Shown here: in pieces, positions 51,371 through 59,239 of the stretch
Layout: the number at the start of each line of letters is the position of its first letter
Position numbering within the stretch: position 1 is the stretch's first letter
Source: Cnuibacter physcomitrellae
Lineage (GTDB): Bacteria > Actinomycetota > Actinomycetes > Actinomycetales > Microbacteriaceae
Reading direction: 5' to 3'
Length of the DNA stretch: 64,000 nucleotides
Assembly: GCF_014640535.1 (NCBI RefSeq)
Contig: NZ_BMHD01000001.1
Coordinates: 1,676,214-1,740,213 of the forward strand
Notes under the pieces: generated by a model
Seen by the model: the letters and a program-made list of their open reading frames with translations, nothing else
Databases searched by the model: none
What the model was told of the DNA's origin: nothing
Position numbers and translations under genes: made by a program

Positions 51371-52381
51371 ATGGACGCTGTCGAGGTCGCCCGCGGGCGA
51401 CGGGGTGCGCGCCTTCTGCTGGAGCTCGCGCTCGAGCTCGCCGATCCCTCGCGCCCCGAGGAGCACCCCGACCTGCGGGCGCCGGCCGACGTCCTCGCAC
51501 AGCGACTCACCGCGTCCCTCGCGGCGCAGCCCGCGGAGGAGCTCCCCGCGGAGGCGATCGCGACCGCTCTCGAGTCGACCGTGCGGGCGGCGATGTACTG
51601 GCAGCCGCCCTCCGAGGAGGACGAGCTCGGCCTCGATCCCGAGATCCGCGCGGCGCTGCAGCCGCTCGTGGAGCGGTTGGCGTCGAGCCCTGCCGTCGAG
51701 TGGTGGACGCAGCCCCTCGATCGGGACGGGCAGTACGAGGTGCGGTGGTCCGAGGGGGATCCCCTCGCCGCAGGCGGCCCGCGCCCCGTCTCGGAGGCGG
51801 TGCGTGCGTGGTCGACCCGGGTCCGGGCCTGGGAGGAGCGCCTCGCGGGCAAGTGGTCCGACGACCCGTGGCGGGCGCCCAGCTCGGACTGGTGGTCGCC
51901 CCCGGTGTTCGCCGCTCCCGCCTCGACGCGCTCGGTCGACGTGCTCGACGGGCCCGTCGCCCTGCGGCTCGTCGAGGACGGCCTCGGTTGGGAGTCCGCC
52001 CAGGTGACCCGCCTCCATCCGCATCCCGAGGCGGTCGTGCTCGAGATCACCCGGGAGGCGGACTGGGTGGACCTGTGCCGCCGGCACCCGCTCGAGGTGA
52101 CGACCACGCGGTGGCGCGTCTGGGCCGAGACGACGGGACGCGAGGGACGCTGGGTGATCCCCGACTGGGCGAGCGTCGCGCATGAGGTCGACGGCGTGCA
52201 CCTCACCGTCGAGGCCTACCTCGCCCTCGCGGGGATGACGCTCCCCGTCGCCGCCGACTCGGCGAGCGTGATCGCCGGATGGGCGCCCGACACCACCTAC
52301 TGGCTGACCGACCGGATCGAGCGCGGCGACCCCGTGCGCTGGACCCGCTCCTCGCCCGATGACGACTGGGCGCCGGAATGA
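51371..52381 (+). CDS. Protein of unknown function, 336 aa
   Basis: I do not recognise this soluble acidic protein. Residues 1-110 are mainly helical (ARLLLELALELADPSRPEEHP). The rest is mixed and Trp-rich, with RWSEGDPLAAGGPRPVSEAV, SSDWWSPPVFAAPAS and TTTRWRVWAETTGREG. It may be a two-domain binding protein. The ATG at 51371 has no clear ribosome site, so the start is uncertain. The stop overlaps the next start by four bases. Both genes lie between two copies of a 68-bp palindromic element. Confidence 0.68.
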   Translation: MDAVEVARGRRGARLLLELALELADPSRPEEHPDLRAPADVLAQRLTASLAAQPAEELPAEAIATALESTVRAAMYWQPPSEEDELGLDPEIRAALQPLVERLASSPAVEWWTQPLDRDGQYEVRWSEGDPLAAGGPRPVSEAVRAWSTRVRAWEERLAGKWSDDPWRAPSSDWWSPPVFAAPASTRSVDVLDGPVALRLVEDGLGWESAQVTRLHPHPEAVVLEITREADWVDLCRRHPLEVTTTRWRVWAETTGREGRWVIPDWASVAHEVDGVHLTVEAYLALAGMTLPVAADSASVIAGWAPDTTYWLTDRIERGDPVRWTRSSPDDDWAPE

Positions 52382-52878
52382 GGACCGACGAGCCGTCCCC
52401 GTACGCGACGCGGATCGTGCGCATCTTCCCCGACTACGCCGACTCCGTCGTCTGGTTCAGCGACCCGGTCCCCTACGACGAGACCGGGTTGACGGCGGAG
52501 CTGGTCGAGCGGCTGGCAGCGTGGGAGACGTCGTACTACGCGGCGCTCACCGACACGTTCGAGTGGAGCGGCCGGATCTCGCTGCACGACTTCGATCGCA
52601 TCGGACTCGCCCTCGCCCACGACGTCGCGGAGGAGATCGGCCCCGACGTCGAGGTCGAGTACCGCTCGTTCGAGGACAGCGGAGCCGTAGCCCTGGCGCG
52701 GGCGGAGGGCGAGGCGACGAACCCGGACGCCCGCGACGCGTTCGCCCGCCGCGCTCAGCGCGAGCGCGAGCGGTGGGCCGCCCTGCGCGCTCGCCGATCC
52801 GAGGGTGCAGAGACCGCGCGCTCCGCCTCCGGTGCCGAGTTCCGCCCCGTCCCGCCCGAGGACCCGTCCGCGAGCTGA
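52378..52878 (+). CDS. Protein of unknown function, 166 aa, partner of the 336-aa protein
   Basis: This soluble protein is not recognised. It has FPDYADSVVWFSDPVPYDETG and LAAWETSYYAALTDTFEW near the N-terminus, and a C-terminal charged helix (RRAQRERERWAALRARR) with a low-complexity tail. The ATGA overlap with the upstream gene means they are made together, so they probably form a functional pair. Confidence 0.66.
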   Translation: MRTDEPSPYATRIVRIFPDYADSVVWFSDPVPYDETGLTAELVERLAAWETSYYAALTDTFEWSGRISLHDFDRIGLALAHDVAEEIGPDVEVEYRSFEDSGAVALARAEGEATNPDARDAFARRAQRERERWAALRARRSEGAETARSASGAEFRPVPPEDPSAS

Positions 52879-53285
52879 CCGCGGCTCGCCAGGGGGGGGC
52901 GAGATCGGGCCGATGGCGGTCGAAAGGTCGCGTGAGAGCGAGGATGACGCGTCTATGCGGTCGTGTCCGCTCTCACGCGACCTTTCGACGGTCACCCCCG
53001 TGCGCCGGGTCGGGGACGTCGGGCGGGCGCGAGTTCGCCGAGGCGAGCCGCCTCCACGTGCCGGCCTCGTCGTGCCCCGTCGAGTCGCGAGAAGACGCCT
53101 CTCCTCGGGCCCGCGCGGGGCCTCTTCTCGCCGCTCGGGAAAGGGAGAGCAGGGAAGGAACCGCGGGGCGGGTTCTCGCCGCTCGGCGAAGCCGTGCGAG
53201 AAGACGCACCGGGCGAGCGCCGTGCTTGGATGGGAGCAGTCGGGACGGAACGGGACGGGTGCGGACGGCGAGTCGGGTCGGAGGG
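52879..53285. other. 407-nt non-coding region with palindrome and hairpin-forming repeats
   Basis: The 68-bp element copy occupies the left end. To its right, GCGAGAAGA (53087-53095) pairs with TCTTCTCGC (53123-53131), and TTCTCGC (53173-53179) pairs with GCGAGAA (53196-53202). The two left and two right arms are similar enough to pair in alternative ways. No convincing gene is seen. Confidence 0.55.
52924..52991 (+). repeat. 68-bp palindromic element, second direct copy
   Basis: Perfect 22-bp arms (52919-52940 and 52968-52989) surround a 27-nt centre. The element is a direct copy of 51259-51326, with changes confined to the left part of the centre. Confidence 0.87.
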
Positions 53286-54293
53286 ATGCGGGTGCGCGCG
53301 AGCGTGCGCGGCATCGTCCTGCCCGCAGGCGGCAGCCGCGCGAGCACGCGGGGGATCGCCGTGCCCGCAGGGCTCGGGCGGCTGTACTTCGCCGCGCAGG
53401 CCGGTGCGGGCGCCGCGTGGTGGGTGGCCGTGTTCACGGTGCCGCTCGTGCGCGAGGCGACGCTCGGCACGATCGACCCGACCCTGATGGCGCTCGCCGA
53501 CGTGCCCCTGTTCGTCGTGGCCTCGGCGCTGGCCGCCGTCGGCGTGCGCGGGGCGGCCTACGTCGCGACCGGATGGACGCTGCTCGTCGCCGCGGCGCTC
53601 GCCGTCTATGCGACCATCACCACCGAGGCCGGATGGGGAGTGCTGGCCATGATCGCCGCCTCGGCCGCATCCGTGGTCGCCCTGTGCGCGATCCGGTGGG
53701 GACGCATCCCGACCGCGTGGGTGGTGCAGGGTCCGTTCGGGTTCCGCCCCGCCGCGGCCGGACGAAGCAGCGCCGCGCACGTGCTCGCGACGCTCGGGCA
53801 GATCGTGCTGTTCTGGGGCTTCTTCCTCGTCGTCGTCCCGCTCGTCATCAGTGCGCTCGAGCAGCGCTGGGGCGTGGCGCTCCCGCTCCCCGCGCCGGTG
53901 GCGACGGGCGTGGCGATCGCCGGCGCGGTCGTGCTCGCGCTCGCGAGCGCGCTGGGCCTGTGGTCGGGCGTGACCATGTCGGCGCTCGGCGACGGTACCC
54001 CGCTTCCGGCCGCAATGACCACGCGCCTCGTCGTCGCCGGTCCCTACCGCTGGGTGCGCAACCCGATGGCGCTCGCGGGCATCACGCAGGGTGCGGCCGT
54101 GGGGCTGCTCCTCGGGTCGTGGCTCGTGGTGCTCTACGCCGTGGCGGGGTCGGCGGTGTGGAACCACGTCGTGCGTCCGCACGAGGAGCACGACCTCGAG
54201 GCGCGCTTCGGAGCGGACTTCGATGAGTACCGCGCGCACGTCCGCTGCTGGCTCCCGCGCCTCACCCCGTACCGCTCGGTTCCGCCACGCTGA
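53286..54293 (+). CDS. Isoprenylcysteine-methyltransferase-like membrane protein
   Basis: This 335-aa membrane protein has seven to eight hydrophobic segments. Its C-terminus matches the ICMT/PEMT methyltransferase pattern: GPYRWVRNPMALAGI, the S-adenosylmethionine region, then HEEHDLEARFGADFDEYRAH ending near WLPRLTP. Bacterial members probably methylate lipids or other membrane substrates. The ATG at 53286 has GGAGGG very close, and a GTG two codons later is equally possible. Confidence 0.85.
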   Translation: MRVRASVRGIVLPAGGSRASTRGIAVPAGLGRLYFAAQAGAGAAWWVAVFTVPLVREATLGTIDPTLMALADVPLFVVASALAAVGVRGAAYVATGWTLLVAAALAVYATITTEAGWGVLAMIAASAASVVALCAIRWGRIPTAWVVQGPFGFRPAAAGRSSAAHVLATLGQIVLFWGFFLVVVPLVISALEQRWGVALPLPAPVATGVAIAGAVVLALASALGLWSGVTMSALGDGTPLPAAMTTRLVVAGPYRWVRNPMALAGITQGAAVGLLLGSWLVVLYAVAGSAVWNHVVRPHEEHDLEARFGADFDEYRAHVRCWLPRLTPYRSVPPR

Positions 54294-54297
54294 GGTG

Positions 54298-54327
54298 GTT
54301 CCGCCACGCCGATCGGTGTGGCGGAAC
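54298..54327. terminator. Hairpin between convergent genes
   Basis: GTTCCGCCAC (54298-54307) pairs with GTGGCGGAAC (54318-54327). The left arm repeats the end of the preceding coding sequence (GGTTCCGCCACGC at 54278-54290 and 54297-54309), suggesting a local duplication. It lies between two converging genes. Confidence 0.6.
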
Positions 54328-54386
54328 AGCGTGGGCATGGCGAAACGCGGGAGGGACGCACAGACCAGAGCGGCGCGCGATCGGGG

Positions 54387-54932
54387 CTACCCGAGGAGGG
54401 CGGCGAGCTCCGTGAGCTGCGCCTCGAGGGCGCGCTCGTGCCGGTCGGTGGCGTCGAAGCGACCGTCGGCGATGTGCTCGGCCACCCACGCGATCTCGAC
54501 GTTGGCGTGCACTCCCCGGATGCCGAGGTTCGCCAGCACCGGCTGCAGCGCCGTCACCGCGCGGGTCCCGCCCGAGAGCCCGCCGTAGCTGACCAGCCCG
54601 GCGGGCTTCCCGTCCCACTCCTGCACCAGGTAGTCGAGGGCGTTCTTCAGCGGCGCGGTGAAGCTGTGGTTGTACTCGGGCATCACGAAGACGAAGCCGT
54701 CGGCGGCGTCCACCTGCGCGCTCCACCGATGCGTGTGGTCGTGGCGGTAGTCGCGCAGCCGCGGGTGCGCGGGCTCGTCGAGGAGGGGCAGCGCGAGCTC
54801 GGCGAGATCGGCGACCTGCACGTCGAAGCGCCCGCTGGAGCGGGCGCGCTCGATCACCCAGCGCCCCACGTGCTCGCCGACCCGGCCGGGCCGGGTGCTC
54901 GCGATCACGACGAGCAGCCGCGGCGCGCTCAC
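54387..54932 (-). CDS. NADPH-dependent FMN reductase-like protein
   Basis: This 181-aa flavodoxin-like reductase has VVIASTRPGRVGEHVGRWV for phosphate binding and FVFVMPEYNHSFTAPLKNALD, the family signature, followed by VSYGGLSGGTRAV. It would supply reduced FMN or reduce quinones. The GTG at 54932 overlaps the stop of the IclR regulator gene, so both are made together, next to an aromatic operon. It might protect against quinones from catechol-type intermediates. Confidence 0.87.
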   Translation of the reverse strand: MSAPRLLVVIASTRPGRVGEHVGRWVIERARSSGRFDVQVADLAELALPLLDEPAHPRLRDYRHDHTHRWSAQVDAADGFVFVMPEYNHSFTAPLKNALDYLVQEWDGKPAGLVSYGGLSGGTRAVTALQPVLANLGIRGVHANVEIAWVAEHIADGRFDATDRHERALEAQLTELAALLG

Positions 54933-55726
54933 GAGACCACCGCCAGCGGTCGCGACTCCCAGCGCACCCAGTCGGCGCTGATCTCGCTCGCGGTGGTGAG
55001 CAGCCGCGGCAGGTGCCTCTCGACGAGCGTCTCGAGGTCGGTCTCGGCGGCGTGCACGTTGACGTTCACCGCCGCGACCGCCCGCCCCGACCCGTCGCGC
55101 ACGGGCGCGGCGATCGAGCGGATGGCGGGCCCGAGCTGCTGGTCGGTGAGCGCCCAGCCGGCCGCCCGCACCTCGCGCAGGGCCGCGTCGACCTCGTCGC
55201 GCGAGGGCTGCCACGTCGGCACCACGCCCGACTGCGAGGGGGTGTCGAGCACCCGGTCGAGCTCGGCCGGGCCGAGCGAGGCGAGCAGCACCTTCCCCAG
55301 CGAGGTCGCGACCGCCGGGAACCGGGTGCCGATCGTGACGGACAGCGTCACGAGCTTCGGCACGGCGGCACGCGCGACGTACACGATGTCGCTGCCCACC
55401 AGCTGCGCCAGAGAGCACGACTCGCCGGTCTGCTCGCTGAGCGTGACCAGGCGAGGGCGGACGAGCTCCCAGATGTCGCTGGCCGAGACGTAGGCCATGC
55501 CGAGGTCGAGCACTCGCGGGGTGAGCGAGAACACGCCGTCCTCGGACCGCACGTAGTCCAGCTCCGCCAGCGTGAGCAGGATGCGTCTCACGGTGGGGCG
55601 CGCCAGTCCCGTCGCCGCCGAGAGGTCGGCCAGCGAGAGGCTCTGCCCGCGCGTGCCGAAGGCGGTGATCACCTCGAGTCCGCGGGCGATCGCCTCCACG
55701 AAGTCGGGGCCGCGTGCCTCGGGCAT
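54929..55726 (-). CDS. IclR-family transcriptional regulator
   Basis: The 265-aa protein has an N-terminal winged helix-turn-helix (LSLADLSAATGLARPTVRRIL) and an IclR effector domain ending in VAAVNVNVHAAE. The close match to PcaR/PcaU-type members (TRGQSLSLADLS) suggests a sensor for aromatic-acid metabolites. A GAGGAGGATC site precedes the ATG at 55726. It diverges from the operon at 55903; palindromes in the gap are likely binding sites. Confidence 0.9.
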   Translation of the reverse strand: MPEARGPDFVEAIARGLEVITAFGTRGQSLSLADLSAATGLARPTVRRILLTLAELDYVRSEDGVFSLTPRVLDLGMAYVSASDIWELVRPRLVTLSEQTGESCSLAQLVGSDIVYVARAAVPKLVTLSVTIGTRFPAVATSLGKVLLASLGPAELDRVLDTPSQSGVVPTWQPSRDEVDAALREVRAAGWALTDQQLGPAIRSIAAPVRDGSGRAVAAVNVNVHAAETDLETLVERHLPRLLTTASEISADWVRWESRPLAVVS

Positions 55727-55744
55727 GATCCTCCTCGGTCAGTC

Positions 55745-55757
55745 GTCCGCTGCGGAC
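55745..55757. promoter_or_regulatory. Putative IclR operator, regulator-proximal
   Basis: GTCCGC-T-GCGGAC is a perfect 6-bp palindrome 18 bp upstream of the regulator start. It shares the TCCGC/GCGGA half-sites with 55859-55871. Confidence 0.45.
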
Positions 55758-55821
55758 GGCAGCGGTCGCTCCTCCATTCATACCCCACGGAAGCGCCACC
55801 TGAGAAGGCGACACGATCCTC

Positions 55822-55851
55822 TTGACACTCCGCGAATCCATGCGTTTGGAT
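55822..55851 (+). promoter_or_regulatory. Promoter of the aromatic operon with overlapping palindrome
   Basis: TTGACA (55822-55827) is a consensus -35; TTGGAT (55846-55851) after an 18-bp spacer is a weak -10. ATCCA-N6-TGGAT (55836-55851) is an inverted repeat lying over the spacer and -10. Confidence 0.5.
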
Positions 55852-55858
55852 GAGGTCA

Positions 55859-55871
55859 TCCGCACAGCGGA
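55859..55871. promoter_or_regulatory. Putative IclR operator at the operon start site
   Basis: TCCGC-ACA-GCGGA lies 7 bp after the -10, at the expected transcription start, and repeats the half-sites found at 55745-55757. Confidence 0.45.
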
Positions 55872-55902
55872 CACTTGACCGGAATGACCGAAGGAGGTCG
55901 GG

Positions 55903-57123
55903 ATGGCGTTCTCAGAGGACATCGGAGAGCAGGACGGGCCGCTGTCCGGCATCCTCGTCGCCGACTTCTCCCGCGTCTTGGCCGGCCCGTTCGCCACGCA
56001 GCAGATGGGCGATCTCGGCGCCACGGTGGTGAAGGTCGAGAGCCCGGCCGGCGACGAGACCCGCGGCTGGGCGCCGCCGGAACGAGACGGCGTCTCGACG
56101 TACTACCTCGGCATCAACCGCAACAAGTACGACGTGGTGCTCGACTTCCGCGACGAAGGCGACCGCGCCGCCGCCCTCGAGCTCGCCGCGCGCGCCGACG
56201 TCGTGATCGAGAACTTCAAGCCCGGGGGACTCGCGAAGTTCGGCCTCGACTACGACTCGGTCGCCGCCGTGAACCCGGACGTCGTCTACGCCTCCATCAG
56301 CGGCTTCGGTTCGAAGGGCGGCGCGAGCCTGCCGGGCTACGACCTCATCGTGCAGGCGATGTCGGGACTGATGAGCCTCACCGGCGATCCCGACGGTCCC
56401 GCCTACCGCAGCGGGGTCTCCGTCTTCGACATCATGACGGGGATGCAGGCCACGGTCGGCATCCTCTCGGCGCTCCGGCACCGCGACCGCACCGGCGAGG
56501 GCCAGCACGTCGAGGTGAACCTCCTCTCGACTGCGCTCGGCGCGATGGCCAACCACAGCTCGACGTACGTCGCCGGGGGCACGGTGCCGTTCCGGATGGG
56601 GAACGCGCATCCGAGCCTGTTCCCCTACGAGCCGCTGCCGGCCAGCGACGGCGACATCATCGTCGTCGCGGCGAACGACGCGCAGTTCCGGCGGCTCGCC
56701 GAGGCGCTGGGGCGCCCGGAGCTCGCCGACGACGAGCGCTTCGCCCGGACCGAGGACCGCAACCGCCACCGCGAGCAGCTCCGCCCGCTCCTGGTCGAGG
56801 CCATGTCGACGCGCACGGCGCAGGAGTGGTTCGACGTGCTCACCGCGGCGGGCATCGCCTGCGGCCCGATCAACACGATCGACGGCGGCGTCGCCCTGGC
56901 CGAGCGCCTGGGGCTCGACCCGGTGGTCCAGGTGGGCCGCGGCGACGAGGCCGTCCCGATGATCCGCAACCCGATCTCGTTCTCCCGCACGCCCGCCCGC
57001 TACCGGTCGGCCCCGCCCGCGCTCGGGCAGGACGACGCCCTCATCCGCGCCTGGCTCGACGAGCCGGATGCGGACCCGCTGCCCCCTCTCGATGCGATCC
57101 CGGAGGCCGGAACCCATGCCTGA
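55903..57123 (+). CDS. CoA-transferase family III (CaiB/BaiF)
   Basis: This 406-aa CoA-transferase has GILVADFSRVLAGPFATQQM, GDLGATVVKVESPAGDETRGW, VIENFKPGGLAKFGLDYD, and the catalytic Asp in YDLIVQAMSGLMSLTG. It moves CoA between carboxylic acids. A strong GAAGGAGG site precedes the ATG. It is the first gene of an operon with a citryl-CoA-lyase-like protein and an extradiol dioxygenase, so it probably activates a di- or tricarboxylate derived from an aromatic ring. It overlaps the next gene by 8 bases. Confidence 0.92.
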   Translation: MAFSEDIGEQDGPLSGILVADFSRVLAGPFATQQMGDLGATVVKVESPAGDETRGWAPPERDGVSTYYLGINRNKYDVVLDFRDEGDRAAALELAARADVVIENFKPGGLAKFGLDYDSVAAVNPDVVYASISGFGSKGGASLPGYDLIVQAMSGLMSLTGDPDGPAYRSGVSVFDIMTGMQATVGILSALRHRDRTGEGQHVEVNLLSTALGAMANHSSTYVAGGTVPFRMGNAHPSLFPYEPLPASDGDIIVVAANDAQFRRLAEALGRPELADDERFARTEDRNRHREQLRPLLVEAMSTRTAQEWFDVLTAAGIACGPINTIDGGVALAERLGLDPVVQVGRGDEAVPMIRNPISFSRTPARYRSAPPALGQDDALIRAWLDEPDADPLPPLDAIPEAGTHA

Positions 57124-57910
57124 GTACCCCACGTCGATCGGGACCTCGACCCCGGACTCCATCTCGCTCCTCGGGCACGACCTGGCGTCGGAGCTGCTCG
57201 GCCAGATCTCCTTCGGCGAGCTGGCCTACTGGCTCGCGACGAAGCGCCGCCCGACGCCCGGGCAGCTGCGGATGTTCGAGGCCGTACTGGTCTCGCTCGC
57301 CGACCACGGGTTCACCCCCACCGCGATCGCCGCGCGGCTGACGTACTACAGCGCACCCGACTCGCTGCAGGGCGCGATCGCCGCGGGCCTGCTCGGCGGC
57401 GGCTCCCGGTTCCTGGGCGTCACCGAGGACACGGGCCGTTACCTGCACGACGCGGTGGCCACGTTCGGAGACACGGAGGCGTGGACCGACGCGGACTGGG
57501 ACGACGCCGCCCTGGTCGTGCTGCGGAAGGGCAAGGCGGCGGGGGCGAAGGTCCCGGGCCTCGGACACCCGGTGCACAAGCAGGGCGACCCGCGCACGCC
57601 GGTGATGTTCGCGCTCGCCGAGGAGACCGGGATGAAGGGGCCGCACCTCCGCCTCTTCGAGGCGATCGGGCGCGTGCACCCCGAGGTGCTCGGCCGCACG
57701 CTCCCGCTCAACGGCGCCGGCGTCGCGGGAGCGGCGCTGGCGGATGCGGGCCTGCCGATCGACCTGCTCCGCGGGTTCGCCCTGCTGGCCAGGACGGCCG
57801 GCCTCATCGGTCACCTCGCCGAGGAGCGCGAGACCCCGATCGGGCCGACCGTGTACGCAGAGGTCGACCGGAACGCCCGATACACCTCGCCCGACGTCAC
57901 GGGCGGCTGA
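57116..57910 (+). CDS. Citryl-CoA lyase / citrate synthase C-terminal-like protein
   Basis: The 264-aa protein matches the compact citryl-CoA lyase type, similar to the C-terminal part of ATP-citrate lyase: SLLGHDLASELLGQISFGEL, APDSLQGAIAAGLLGGGSRF, GLGHPVHKQGDPRTPVMFALA and NGAGVAGAALADAGLP. Such enzymes cleave citryl-CoA or a relative to acetyl-CoA and an oxo acid. Coupled to a CoA-transferase and dioxygenase genes, it may cleave a citrate-like tertiary-alcohol acyl-CoA from ring cleavage. It is too short for a complete citrate synthase. Confidence 0.86.
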   Translation: MPEYPTSIGTSTPDSISLLGHDLASELLGQISFGELAYWLATKRRPTPGQLRMFEAVLVSLADHGFTPTAIAARLTYYSAPDSLQGAIAAGLLGGGSRFLGVTEDTGRYLHDAVATFGDTEAWTDADWDDAALVVLRKGKAAGAKVPGLGHPVHKQGDPRTPVMFALAEETGMKGPHLRLFEAIGRVHPEVLGRTLPLNGAGVAGAALADAGLPIDLLRGFALLARTAGLIGHLAEERETPIGPTVYAEVDRNARYTSPDVTGG

Positions 57911-57955
57911 CCCCGAGACGCGCCCCACGCATCCGCACCGACTCGAAGGAGAGAC

Positions 57956-58837
57956 ATGGCGACACTGAGTGCGGTCCTCGCGACCACGCACCACCCGTTC
58001 TTCCTCAAGGCGACCGAGCTGACGCCGCCCGAGGAGCAGATGCCGCAGGCCCCGGAGTGGAAGCGCAAGGTCGAGGCCTACCGCGAGACGCTCACCGCGG
58101 CCGAGCCCGACATCCTGGTGATGGTCGGCGCCGACCACTTCCACCAGTTCTTCCACGACAACTACCCGACGTTCCTCATCGGGAAGCAGCCGACGTACGA
58201 CGCCACGTACTACAACGAGGAGCGCGAGTTCAGCATCCCGCGGTACGTGCTCGACGGGCACGAGGAGCTGTCGGGCTTCATGCTGCAGGGGCTGCTCGAC
58301 CGCGGCTTCGACTTCTCGGTCAGCCACGAGCTGAAGCTCGACCACTCGATCATCTGCCCCATCATCACCACACGACCGGACGGCGACCTGCCGGTGGTGC
58401 CGATCTACACGAACATCTTCGCGCCGCCGCTGCCGAGTCCGAAGCGGTTCTGGGACCTCGGCCGGGCCATCCGCGAGATCATCGACGAGTACCCGTCCGA
58501 CAAGCGGATCGCCGCGGTCGGGAGCGGGCACCTCTCGCTCGAGCTCGGCGGACCCCGTCAGTTCGGCGAGACTGGGCCGGACCCGGTGTTCGACCGTCAG
58601 GCCATCGAGTGGCTCTCGAACGGCGACATCGACAGCATCCTCGCGAACGTCACGCACGAGTCGATGAGCGGATCGGGCAACGCGACCCACGGGTTCATGG
58701 ACCTCATCCTGATGATGGGGATCGCGGGACCGGAGAAGGCCGCGTACGTCGACGACCTCGACCTCTTCCACACCATGGAGGCCTACTTCACCTGGTATCC
58801 GTCGGGCGATCCGCGGGAGAGGACGGCATCGCGATGA
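57956..58837 (+). CDS. Class III extradiol ring-cleavage dioxygenase, LigB-like subunit
   Basis: This 293-aa catalytic subunit of the LigB fold cleaves catechol-type rings next to the hydroxyls. Candidate iron ligands are His in ATTHHPFF and His in GADHFHQFF, with an acidic ligand later. The catalytic His is in VGSGHLSLELGGPRQFG. The spacing resembles protocatechuate 4,5- and gallate-type dioxygenases. An AAGGAGAG site precedes the ATG. The LigA-like gene overlaps its stop by four bases. The exact catechol is unknown. Confidence 0.85.
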   Translation: MATLSAVLATTHHPFFLKATELTPPEEQMPQAPEWKRKVEAYRETLTAAEPDILVMVGADHFHQFFHDNYPTFLIGKQPTYDATYYNEEREFSIPRYVLDGHEELSGFMLQGLLDRGFDFSVSHELKLDHSIICPIITTRPDGDLPVVPIYTNIFAPPLPSPKRFWDLGRAIREIIDEYPSDKRIAAVGSGHLSLELGGPRQFGETGPDPVFDRQAIEWLSNGDIDSILANVTHESMSGSGNATHGFMDLILMMGIAGPEKAAYVDDLDLFHTMEAYFTWYPSGDPRERTASR

Positions 58838-59208
58838 GCGTCTACTACGTCAACAAGTTCCTCTTCCAGGTCGACCGCGACCCGGAGCTGCTCGCCGCCT
58901 ACAAGGCATCGCCCGCCGAGCTGGTCGACGCGTGGGACGCGGACCTCGGCCGGCGTCTCGGGAACGGCGACCCTGTCGAGCGCACCACCTGGCTCCGCCT
59001 CGAGCCCGAGGAGCGCACGGCGCTGGTGGAGCACGACTACGTCGCCCTGTTCGAGATGGGCGCGCACTTCTTCCTCTGCCTCACCATCTTCATCGCCCTC
59101 TACGACGAGGACTACTCGGCCGAGCAGGGTCCGCTGTCGTTCCAGCGCGAGTACGCCGCGAAGCTCTCGCACTGGCTCGGCAAGGACTACCCCACCGTCG
59201 CCCTCTGA
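58834..59208 (+). CDS. LigA-like dioxygenase small subunit
   Basis: This 124-aa protein matches the alpha subunit of LigAB-type dioxygenases: VNKFLFQVDRDPELLAAY, a helix ERTALVEHDYVALFEMGAH with the conserved LFE.GAH segment, and a C-terminal helix. It caps the active site of the large subunit. The ATG at 58834 overlaps the LigB-like stop. Here the large-subunit gene comes first, opposite to ligA-ligB in Sphingobium. Confidence 0.82.
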   Translation: MSVYYVNKFLFQVDRDPELLAAYKASPAELVDAWDADLGRRLGNGDPVERTTWLRLEPEERTALVEHDYVALFEMGAHFFLCLTIFIALYDEDYSAEQGPLSFQREYAAKLSHWLGKDYPTVAL

Positions 59209-59239
59209 CCCCACCCCACCTTCGGCAAAGGAGCCGCGC

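Noticed and set aside
57956-59208. Naming the dioxygenase ligAB (protocatechuate 4,5-dioxygenase)
   Set aside because: Fold and subunit pairing match, but gene order, neighbours and several residues differ, so the catechol substrate is left open.
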